Shown one piece after another: positions 8,591 through 14,613 of a stretch of DNA of 14,613 bases. A program made the position numbers and the translations under genes. The notes beneath the pieces are model-generated. The model worked only from the letters and a program-made list of their open reading frames with translations, was not told the origin of the DNA and did not search any database. Source of the stretch: Gammaproteobacteria bacterium (GTDB lineage: Bacteria; Pseudomonadota; Gammaproteobacteria; UBA6429; Thiohalophilaceae); the NCBI GenBank assembly GCA_024641445.1, contig JAHEDA010000037.1, positions 1 to 14,613 of the forward strand. Direction: 5' to 3'. Every line of letters begins with the position of its first letter. Position 1 is the first letter of the stretch.

Positions 8591-8604
8591 AAGTAAATTT
8601 ACTT
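8591..8604. promoter_or_regulatory. Perfect 14-base palindrome in the FecR gene leader
   Basis: AAGTAAATTTACTT is its own reverse complement over all 14 bases and lies 34-47 bases before the FecR start codon. It could be an operator for a dimeric regulator close to or downstream of the transcription start. The regulator is unknown, and AT-rich palindromes of this size can arise by chance. Confidence 0.5.
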
Positions 8605-8676
8605 ATCGGAACGACTAGAGGCATTTGTGATGGTTATCGGCAGACAGACACCCGCACTAAATTTCAGCCTACTTTG

Positions 8677-8692
8677 TGTGATAGTCATCACA
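8677..8692. promoter_or_regulatory. Perfect CRP-type (cAMP receptor protein) site
   Basis: TGTGA-TAGTCA-TCACA matches the core TGTGA-N6-TCACA consensus at all ten fixed bases; the symmetric arms reach 6 bases (TGTGAT/ATCACA). It lies in the 164-base region between the DUF560 gene and the FecR gene, its centre about 127 bases before the FecR start codon. A weak -10-like GATAAC (8633-8638, minus strand) would place the start of transcription near 8626, roughly the class I distance. The site fits cAMP control of the FecR gene next to an adenylate cyclase gene. No crp gene is in the window. Confidence 0.7.
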
Positions 8693-8699
8693 TTCCGTG

Positions 8700-8719
8700 A
8701 TTCTCTATAATTCTCTATA
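8700..8719. repeat. Perfect tandem 10-base repeat (ATTCTCTATA x2)
   Basis: ATTCTCTATA occurs twice with no spacer at 8700-8709 and 8710-8719, just beyond the CRP-type site and directly after the DUF560 stop. A 10-base period is one helical turn, the spacing used by response regulators that bind side by side. The junction also creates a TATAAT on the plus strand (8706-8711). Its role is not known. Confidence 0.75.
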
Positions 8720-8721
8720 TT

Positions 8722-10065
8722 TCAATATGATAGCGTAATTCCGCTAGTGACTTGCCAACGATCATAGGTATAAAGTGGAAGTGATGAACGATTTTGCGAT
8801 AGCTCGGTATGTAGATCCCACGCCCATTTCTTGTTTATTTGGTCGTGCCACGTTAGCTCGAAATGACCAAAGAGGTCGTTTCTCATTTGATTAAACAATG
8901 GTTGGACTAACGTGTATTGACTATTTTGCCACTGCAGAGCAGCTTCCACCGAATAGGGGCTACCCCATCTCCACTCCGCACCGATACTGACACCAAGATA
9001 AATACGTTCACTTGCAGCTGCTCCGACAGCGGAAAACGGCCGGTCCTGGGCAAGATAGGCGCCGAATTGCAGGGTGTGAGGCAGATTTCCAGCTAACAAT
9101 AGCTGCTGATTCCAACCCAGAACCGTCATGGAATAGTCACGATAGGCGGTATCGGGAAAATTCGCCTGGGCATATTGAAGATACCACGCATCTTCACTGC
9201 GCTCATTGGCGGTTCCAAGCTCGCTGGTGATAGAGGCTAAAGATTGGTAAGACTTTCCATCCAGCCACATCGTATTCATCTGCAGGGGTAGACGCCAGCG
9301 GCCATAGTCCGTATACAGTTGAATACCTCCGGATAAAGTAAGTTGAGCCAAATCGTAATTTTTAAACAGATTCGTGCGAGAGCTAAACTGACTCCCTATG
9401 AAGTAATTGTGATTGAGATTTACCGGCTGGAGGTGATTTGCCCCGGCCTTGAGCTCGACAAAGCCATCTTCAATCGCTCGGCTCTCATCTCTCAACTTCA
9501 ACTGCAAACCTCCCAGCTGGAAACCCGTAATACTGGTTGCACTATTGATGTTGCTATCGTATCCCGCGTGCAGCCCTACATAGGCATTTGTCTTGGAAAG
9601 AAACTCATTACGACGTAACCCGATATCAGTCAGGAAGAATTGTATGTTCTGCTTTACACTCTCGGGCGGCTCCATCGCCATAACCTCTTGAAACAAGGGT
9701 TCTGCCGCTTGATATTCGCCAATGAGAAAATAGGCTCGGGCCAATTCAAGCTTGGCGCGTGGATTGGTCGGATCGGCAAGCGTTACCCGTTCAAGGGCAA
9801 ATATGGCTATGTGATATTGACCCACTGAGAGGGCTGCAAGCCCAAAGAGAAAATCAAACGCTGGCTCACCCTCGTGAGTCGCTTGAAGCTGGCTTGCCAA
9901 CTCCATCGCGGGTTGGTTTTTACCTGAGGCAATCAACGATTCAAGTTGCGTGATATCCGGGTCAGTGGCGGCCATTCCCGGCGTAACCATACATGCCCAT
10001 ATTAGACAGAGTCTGGAGCCATAGTGGACGAGGGCCGAGGTAACAGGCCAGGTGCGGGACTGCAT
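8722..10065 (-). CDS. Slam-like TPR/outer-membrane barrel protein (DUF560, type XI secretion)
   Basis: A 447-residue outer-membrane protein with a signal peptide (hydrophobic core about 18-28, cleavage near GMA-A at 32). Two TPR-like units follow (about 69-102 and 103-136), then the helix PPESVKQNIQFFLTDI (133-148), characteristic of DUF560 proteins. The first barrel strand AYVGLHAGYDSNIN (161-174) carries the GYDSNxN motif typical of the same family. The rest alternates polar and hydrophobic residues in beta strands and ends with ITLSY, a terminal aromatic as in outer-membrane barrels. This is the architecture and about the length of Slam (surface lipoprotein assembly modifier), which moves TbpB-like proteins across the outer membrane. 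The adjacent FecR/TbpB-like protein is the obvious candidate cargo. An in-frame TAA just upstream and no other start codon support ATG 10065. It could instead be a generic TPR porin. Confidence 0.8.
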   Translation of the reverse strand: MQSRTWPVTSALVHYGSRLCLIWACMVTPGMAATDPDITQLESLIASGKNQPAMELASQLQATHEGEPAFDFLFGLAALSVGQYHIAIFALERVTLADPTNPRAKLELARAYFLIGEYQAAEPLFQEVMAMEPPESVKQNIQFFLTDIGLRRNEFLSKTNAYVGLHAGYDSNINSATSITGFQLGGLQLKLRDESRAIEDGFVELKAGANHLQPVNLNHNYFIGSQFSSRTNLFKNYDLAQLTLSGGIQLYTDYGRWRLPLQMNTMWLDGKSYQSLASITSELGTANERSEDAWYLQYAQANFPDTAYRDYSMTVLGWNQQLLLAGNLPHTLQFGAYLAQDRPFSAVGAAASERIYLGVSIGAEWRWGSPYSVEAALQWQNSQYTLVQPLFNQMRNDLFGHFELTWHDQINKKWAWDLHTELSQNRSSLPLYTYDRWQVTSGITLSY

Positions 10066-10145
10066 GATAAGATATCCGTACCCATGGAATTACACACATT
10101 AGAATAGATATCGACCTAGAAAAACAAAGCTTTACAAATATATTG

Positions 10146-11213
10146 CTAGGCCGTTTTGACGAGGAGGTCTTCCTGTATACCCATGAGACCATCTTTGAGC
10201 ACGTAAGTATCAAAACCGTATTGGTTCAAGGTGAAGGCAGCCGAGGCCGCACGGCGGCCGCTATCACAATAGAGGATATATTTACGCTGCGTAGACAGTT
10301 TTTGTGCATTGAGACGTAACAGGTAGAGGGGGACGTTTATGCTACCTGCGATCTTATTGTTCTGGTGTTCGCTCTGCAGGCGTACGTCCAGCCAGACGGC
10401 GCCATCCGACTGCATGGCCTGACCCTCATCATAGCTCACAAGATTCATCACGGGCGCCTTGAGGAGGGCATCAAAGTCCTCCTTCGAGAGCCGCATCAGC
10501 GTCCCCTCCGACTGCATCACGATAGTGGCATTTCGTTTGGCCTCGGACATCAAGGCGTCTTCACCAAAGCCCTGGCCAGGCCCAAGCTCTGCAATCTTGA
10601 GATTTTTGTTGCCAGTCTCGGGGGCATTGCGAAATACAGCACATCGCCCTGTTTTAATCATGTAGTAATAATCCGCTTCTTCACCCTGCTTAATGATGAT
10701 TTCATCCTTATTCACCGGAAGTGCCTGAATACGCATGAACATCGCCTGGATATTGGCGGGCGGAATTTTCAGAAACACCTTGGACCTGAGGATGTTGGTC
10801 ATCCAATCATTATCCGGGTCAACCTCGGTCTCCTCATTGATCTCATTGACGACATAACTGGCGTTTTGATCCCAGGTTAGCAGGATGTCCAACAAACTAT
10901 TATCGATACGTAAGAAGTGAATCTCGGTTGTGGTAATGGCAGTACATTGACGAGGGCGGTGGTGATCGAGCGGGAAACGGGCCTGCTGGCTTCCCCCCTT
11001 GATTAAGGATTTCTGTCCATCTGCTCGCCCCATCTCTAACTCCCCGGCGAGTAGATAGTAGGTCTTGTCATCACTCTCGCCGGCCTTAAAGAGCTTCTTT
11101 CCAGCGGGGAGCGTCTCGACTTTGAGGCTGCGAACCAACTCGTCAAAGTTTTCGCCGTGGAGCTCGCATAAGGGCACCAGATTCTTCACATACTGAATCA
11201 GGGGAGTATTCAT
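10146..11213 (-). CDS. Tandem cyclic-nucleotide-binding domains fused to rhodanese
   Basis: A cytoplasmic protein of 355 residues with no signal peptide. Domain 1 (about 25-110) is cNMP-binding-like but has lost the FGE motif; instead it has ARFPLDHHRPRQCTA (78-92). Domain 2 (about 145-255) keeps a full phosphate-binding cassette GFGEDALMSEAKRNAT (215-230) with E218 and R227, so it should bind cAMP or cGMP. The C-terminal rhodanese domain (about 260-345) has the active cysteine C316 in YCDSGRRAA, so it may carry out persulfide transfer or act as a switchable thiol enzyme. No DNA-binding domain is present, so it is not a CRP-type transcription factor. I chose ATG 11213; the frame extends to GTG 11246, but neither start has a clear ribosome site. 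It lies 80 bases upstream of the DUF560 gene on the same strand and is the plausible local cAMP effector. Confidence 0.88.
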   Translation of the reverse strand: MNTPLIQYVKNLVPLCELHGENFDELVRSLKVETLPAGKKLFKAGESDDKTYYLLAGELEMGRADGQKSLIKGGSQQARFPLDHHRPRQCTAITTTEIHFLRIDNSLLDILLTWDQNASYVVNEINEETEVDPDNDWMTNILRSKVFLKIPPANIQAMFMRIQALPVNKDEIIIKQGEEADYYYMIKTGRCAVFRNAPETGNKNLKIAELGPGQGFGEDALMSEAKRNATIVMQSEGTLMRLSKEDFDALLKAPVMNLVSYDEGQAMQSDGAVWLDVRLQSEHQNNKIAGSINVPLYLLRLNAQKLSTQRKYILYCDSGRRAASAAFTLNQYGFDTYVLKDGLMGIQEDLLVKTA

Positions 11214-11257
11214 ATTGAATTCTGCTAATATCCTGATGGATAACACGGTTTAAGATA

Positions 11258-11286
11258 ATTCTGTAACTACTTAATATTACTTGCAA
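11258..11286 (-). promoter_or_regulatory. Candidate promoter of the cNMP-binding/rhodanese gene
   Basis: On the minus strand TTGCAA (11281-11286) and CAGAAT (11258-11263) are spaced by 17 bases, each a four-of-six match to the sigma-70 boxes. The start would fall near 11251, leaving a leader of about 38 bases to ATG 11213 but only a few bases to GTG 11246. This mildly supports the ATG. The match is weak. Confidence 0.25.
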
Positions 11287-11311
11287 AACTGACGAAGAGC
11301 AAAGGAATTGA

Positions 11312-11695
11312 CTACTCCTTAATAATCCGAGGCCGACGCATCTCATCAAGCGCCACATAGGTTAGGTGTGCCTCGGCAACCAGTTCAAGCTCATAGGATA
11401 ATCGGCCTCGTTGGGCTATGGCTTTAACATTTACCTGAATCGAAGTGGTGCCAATTTTGGTGATTTCGGCATAAATACTGACCAGGTCCCCGACAAAGAC
11501 CGGTTTGATGAAGTGAAAGTTGTCGACGGCAACCGTAACGACGCGGCCATGTGCCCTCCGCATAGCCGCAATGCTTCCTGCGATATCAACTTGAGACATC
11601 AACCAACCACCAAAAATATCGCCCGCGGCATTGGTGTCTGCTGGCATCGCGACCACGCGGATCTCGGGTTGGCGTGGCTGTAAGTCATCCAGCAT
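11312..11695 (-). CDS. Acyl-CoA thioesterase (YciA-like hotdog fold)
   Basis: A 127-residue hotdog-fold thioesterase that hydrolyses acyl-CoA to free acid and CoA. The family signature MPADTNAAGDIFGGWLMSQV (17-36) contains N22, and D37 follows in VDIAG; these correspond to the catalytic Asn and Asp of YciA. GRVVTVAVDNFHFIKPVFVGD (50-70 region) and GTTSIQVNV are also typical. It starts 2 bases after the acyl-CoA synthetase stop, with AGGA at a suitable distance, so the two are cotranscribed. The substrate range cannot be read from the sequence; YciA proteins are broad. Confidence 0.92.
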   Translation of the reverse strand: MLDDLQPRQPEIRVVAMPADTNAAGDIFGGWLMSQVDIAGSIAAMRRAHGRVVTVAVDNFHFIKPVFVGDLVSIYAEITKIGTTSIQVNVKAIAQRGRLSYELELVAEAHLTYVALDEMRRPRIIKE

Positions 11696-11697
11696 GG

Positions 11698-13515
11698 CTA
11701 ATGTCCTGAATAGAAGTTATCGATGATATCCTGATATTTTGCTTGTATTTTTTGACGACGCAGTTTCAATGTCGGGGTAATTAACTCGTTATCTACCGTC
11801 CATGGTTCCAAAGTACAATGAACTTTGAACACCTTCGCATAACCAGGAAAGGCATGTAAACATCGTGTGATTCGTGAGAGGATATCTTCACATACGCGAG
11901 CATCATGTAGCTGATCTGAATCCGGTGAGGAAAGCGACAGACGTTTGCTTAATTCACGCCATTTATCCGGGTTAAGGACCACCAGCGCACTTAAGAATGG
12001 TTTTCCTTCACCCACAATCATGCTTTGTTCAATTAGACTATCGGTCGATATCGCCATTTCCACATCAGAGGGGGGGATCTTCTCGCCATTGGCCAGTACT
12101 ATTATTTCCTTTAGCCGACCTGTTATATAAATATGGTCTCCGTCAAGCTTGGCCTTGTCACCCGTATGTAGCCATCCATGAGTGTCAATAATAGCGGCCG
12201 TAGCTGTGGGATTCTTCCAATATCCCAGCATTACACCTGGTCCTCGTACCAACAGCTCATCACCATCACCCAATTTGACCTCCACATCGGGAAAGGCCTG
12301 GCCAACGCTATCGGGTTTATTGTCACGCAATCTATTCGTGCAGACCACAGGGCTTAGCTCGGTCATGCCGTAACCCTGTGAAATCGTTACCCCCAACCCA
12401 ATGAATATCTGTGCGATCGCATAAGACAGGGGGGCGCCGCCACTAATCGAAAGTCGCAGTCGCCCGCCAAGCTTGGTAATTATTTTTTTAGCAACCAATA
12501 CGTTGAGGAGTGGCCACAACACCAAGATCGGTCTCCAGCCAATACGCTGTTGCTGATGTTGAAAACGCTGCCAGCCGACTCTTACTGTGAACATAAAGAG
12601 TGTGCGGGCTAGTCTGGATTTTGTGGCGAGTTGAGCCTGGACCTTATTATATACACGCTCAAATATTCGCGGCACAGTGATTAGAAGAGTAGGGCGAACC
12701 ACAAGAAAGTCTTCGCCCAATAACTCTATCGAACGGGCATAGACCACGCTACCCCCGGTCATCATTGGGAGATAATAACCAACAGTGCGTTCGAACATAT
12801 GCGATAAAGGTAGAAAAGATAAATAAATATCACTGGTATAAAATGATTCGCAACGACTGGCGCTATTGGCATTCCAGACGATATTTCGATGGCTCAGCAT
12901 CACCCCTTTGGGGCGTCCTGTTGTCCCTGAGGTGTATACAATAGAGGCCAAGGTCTCCGGGGGAAACACGGGGCGCGATAAGGGTGGAGCCTGTTCACTC
13001 ACCCAGTCTGAGTAACGTATTAGGCGGGATTCGGTGTCATCGACGACCGTGCTTGCGGTTACGATTCGGTGGAGCGAGTTAAGCTGATCTCTGGCAGATT
13101 TCAATTCATCCCATTGAGCTTGGGTATCGATTAAGAGTACCCGAACTTCTGCATCTGAGAGGATGTAGCCGATGTTTTCTGCACGGTCGTTGGTGTACAA
13201 AGGCACCACCACCAGCCCCAGGCTCAATGCAGCCTGCTCAAACATTACCCATTGCGGGCAGTTGCGAAGCATGATCCCGACGCGGTCACCTGTTTGTAGT
13301 GACTCGGCCTTCAATGCAGCTTTCCAGCGTGCTACATGCTGGGCCATCTCACGCCAACTGATCGATACCCACCGGCTTAAATCTGTATCGTAGTAGCGAT
13401 AGGCCTCGCTCTCGGGGGTGCGCTGTACCCTTTCCAAAAACAATCCATGTAGTGTGTGGGCCGCCTCAATACTTATTACGTCTATGGTGTTAGCCGCCAT
13501 AAGGATGCCCTTCAT
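11698..13515 (-). CDS. Long-chain fatty acid-CoA ligase (AMP-forming, COG1022 type)
   Basis: Activates fatty acids to acyl-CoA through an acyl-adenylate. The ANL superfamily motifs appear in order: P-loop YTSGTTGRPKG (194-204), LPLSHMFERTVGYY (235-248), SISGGAPLS (356-364), YGMTELSP (382-389), GWLHTGD (447-453), and GRLKEIIVLANGEKIPPSDVE (466-486). The C-terminal TPTLKLRR holds K584, the likely catalytic lysine. At 605 residues it resembles the Faa1/COG1022 branch rather than E. coli FadD. Its ATG overlaps the stop of the upstream dehydrogenase by one base (TAATG), a coupling junction; an alternative ATG at 13500 (MAANTIDV) has AAGGG before it and may be the true start. The natural acid substrate is unknown. 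Confidence 0.92.
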   Translation of the reverse strand: MKGILMAANTIDVISIEAAHTLHGLFLERVQRTPESEAYRYYDTDLSRWVSISWREMAQHVARWKAALKAESLQTGDRVGIMLRNCPQWVMFEQAALSLGLVVVPLYTNDRAENIGYILSDAEVRVLLIDTQAQWDELKSARDQLNSLHRIVTASTVVDDTESRLIRYSDWVSEQAPPLSRPVFPPETLASIVYTSGTTGRPKGVMLSHRNIVWNANSASRCESFYTSDIYLSFLPLSHMFERTVGYYLPMMTGGSVVYARSIELLGEDFLVVRPTLLITVPRIFERVYNKVQAQLATKSRLARTLFMFTVRVGWQRFQHQQQRIGWRPILVLWPLLNVLVAKKIITKLGGRLRLSISGGAPLSYAIAQIFIGLGVTISQGYGMTELSPVVCTNRLRDNKPDSVGQAFPDVEVKLGDGDELLVRGPGVMLGYWKNPTATAAIIDTHGWLHTGDKAKLDGDHIYITGRLKEIIVLANGEKIPPSDVEMAISTDSLIEQSMIVGEGKPFLSALVVLNPDKWRELSKRLSLSSPDSDQLHDARVCEDILSRITRCLHAFPGYAKVFKVHCTLEPWTVDNELITPTLKLRRQKIQAKYQDIIDNFYSGH

Positions 13516-14613
13516 TACTTCGCTTCTCCATTGATTAACGTCTGCCAGCCTGGGTCAACGTTGAAACGGGGACCGTAGCGTTGTTGCAGCTGTTCAAGCG
13601 ATTTACTGATTTGCATGGCACCACGTGTCGCAATATATTGAAACGGACCTCCACGGAAGGGGGCAAAACCAGTACCAAAGATTATCCCAGCGTCGGCAAG
13701 GTCCTGATCCTCAACGACACCTTCACGGACGCAACTAACTGCCTCATTGAGGAGACGCAGGATCAGGCGATCCTGTATGTCAGTAGGAGGAGCGTAGCCT
13801 TTTGGAATGACGGATTTAACGGGTTTGCCATCCTTGAAGGTATAAAATCCCTTGCCAGTTTTTTTGCCGAGATGACCATCTTGCACCATTTGTTTCAGTC
13901 GCTCGGGGATTTGGATATTCATTGAGGCTGAGAGAATTTCAGCCACCTTCAGACAGATATCCAGTCCAACGGTGTCCGCCAATTCGACCGGACCCATAGG
14001 CATTCCAAAGTCTAGCGCTGTATTATCGATCAACGCCAAGGGAATATTTTCATCCGCCAGCATCAGTGCCTCAATGAGATAGGGCATGAGGATACGGTTG
14101 ACCAAAAATCCTGGTGTACTGGTGACGGGGAGTGGCAGCCGATCAATTCTCCGCGCAACGGCTGCGGCCTGTTTGGTGATCTCTGCCGAGGTTTTTGTGC
14201 TATGCACAATTTCTACCAGGGGCATCTTGGCCACCGGATTGAAAAAGTGTAATCCGACCAGACGCTCCGGGTTTTTTAAAGCGGAATTGATTTCATCCAG
14301 CGGAATACTGGATGTGTTGGTGGCAAAGATAGCAGAGGGCTTGGCCCTCTCTTCAAGCTCTTTAAACAGATTACGCTTGACCTCCGGGTCCTCGAATATC
14401 GCCTCTATAATAACGTCTGCACGCCGAGCGCCATCACCACGAATATCCGGGATCAGGCGATCCATAGCAGCTTGTACCTCACGGCGATCCTTGAGCCGCT
14501 TTTGAAAAAGACCGTAGGCACGCTTCAACACCTTCGCGAGCGTTTCATGCTTACGGTCCTGCACCGTGACGCGTAGTCCACGTAAGGCACACCATGCGGC
14601 AATGTCCCCCCCC
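13515..14613 (-). CDS. 3-hydroxyacyl-CoA dehydrogenase, FadB/FadJ-type (5' end outside window)
   Basis: The frame stays open to the right window edge, so the gene is cut. The first visible codons read GGDIAAWCALRGLRVTVQD, the end of the NAD-binding Rossmann loop (GxGxMGGDIAAW in this family), so the GTG at 14564 is not the start. Visible are IIEAIFEDPEVK, ATNTSSIPL, GLHFFNPVAKMPLVEIV with the catalytic His and Glu, GFLVNRILMPYLIEA, then the C-terminal domains FGMPMGPVELADTVGLD and GTGFAPFRGGPF. This is the dehydrogenase part of a beta-oxidation alpha subunit that oxidises 3-hydroxyacyl-CoA to 3-ketoacyl-CoA. Whether an enoyl-CoA hydratase domain precedes it lies off the window. It is followed directly by the acyl-CoA synthetase gene. 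Confidence 0.92.
   Translation of the reverse strand, partial: GGDIAAWCALRGLRVTVQDRKHETLAKVLKRAYGLFQKRLKDRREVQAAMDRLIPDIRGDGARRADVIIEAIFEDPEVKRNLFKELEERAKPSAIFATNTSSIPLDEINSALKNPERLVGLHFFNPVAKMPLVEIVHSTKTSAEITKQAAAVARRIDRLPLPVTSTPGFLVNRILMPYLIEALMLADENIPLALIDNTALDFGMPMGPVELADTVGLDICLKVAEILSASMNIQIPERLKQMVQDGHLGKKTGKGFYTFKDGKPVKSVIPKGYAPPTDIQDRLILRLLNEAVSCVREGVVEDQDLADAGIIFGTGFAPFRGGPFQYIATRGAMQISKSLEQLQQRYGPRFNVDPGWQTLINGEAK

Noticed and set aside
8626..8641. A second CRP-like site starting with TGTGA
   Set aside because: Only the left half matches; the right half reads TCGGC instead of TCACA, so it is at best a half site.
9991..10065. Possible lipobox (LIWAC) in the DUF560 signal peptide
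   Set aside because: Trp at the -2 position does not fit a lipobox, and a GMA-A signal peptidase I site follows.
10066..10145. Rho-independent terminator around AAAGCTTT-GTTTTT after the rhodanese gene
   Set aside because: The symmetric part is only 8 bases with no room for a loop and no GC stem.
10365..10880. A 171-codon plus-strand open frame
   Set aside because: It lies entirely antisense to the cNMP-binding/rhodanese gene, whose protein has clear domains; the opposite frame shows no recognisable motif.
14086..14505. A 139-codon plus-strand open frame
   Set aside because: Antisense to the 3-hydroxyacyl-CoA dehydrogenase, rich in Ser and Arg with no family resemblance; a shadow frame.
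1..14613. CRISPR arrays, tRNA or rRNA genes, insertion sequences, phage genes
   Set aside because: No regularly spaced repeats, RNA gene signatures, transposase or integrase frames, or terminal inverted repeats were seen.

Overview
This 14.6 kb window looks like the chromosome of a gammaproteobacterium outside the enteric group. The main evidence is the left-hand block pabC-mltG-tmk-holB-pilZ-tatD, a gene order typical of gammaproteobacteria that carry type IV pili. The PilZ protein is of the pilus-assembly type, without a cyclic-di-GMP binding motif. I cannot fix the order or genus from the sequence. Coding density is high: the longest stretch without a gene is about 164 bases, and I see no tRNA, rRNA, CRISPR array or insertion sequence.

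Layout. (1) Bases 1-4713, plus strand: a tight housekeeping operon. It begins with the last codons of a gene that is probably pabB, then pabC (4-aminobenzoate for folate), mltG (peptidoglycan glycan-strand release), tmk (dTMP kinase), holB (clamp-loader delta'), pilZ (type IV pilus) and tatD (metal-dependent nuclease). Several of these genes overlap or are separated by only 3 to 20 bases. (2) Bases 4762-6981, plus strand: a membrane class III adenylate cyclase with an extracytoplasmic CHASE2 sensor domain. (3) Bases 7040-8557, minus strand and convergent with the cyclase: an exported FecR-domain protein whose C-terminus resembles the TbpB-type beta-barrel. (4) Bases 8722-10065, minus: a signal peptide, TPR repeats and an outer-membrane barrel in the Slam/DUF560 (type XI secretion) architecture. 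(5) Bases 10146-11213, minus: two cyclic-nucleotide-binding domains fused to a rhodanese domain. (6) Bases 11312-14613, minus: a fatty-acid operon with an acyl-CoA thioesterase, a long-chain acyl-CoA synthetase and the C-terminal part of a FadB/FadJ-type 3-hydroxyacyl-CoA dehydrogenase that runs off the window.

The most interesting part is 4762-11213. A cAMP-producing receptor, a FecR/TbpB-like exported protein, its likely outer-membrane exporter and a cyclic-nucleotide-binding effector lie side by side. The intergenic region in front of the FecR gene holds a perfect match to the CRP core consensus (TGTGA-N6-TCACA, 8677-8692). It also holds a perfect tandem 10-base repeat and a perfect 14-base palindrome. 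I propose a local envelope-to-cAMP signalling circuit in which the FecR/barrel protein is either the ligand or partner of the CHASE2 sensor or a surface product under cAMP control. The protein families are seen directly; the functional linkage is inference.
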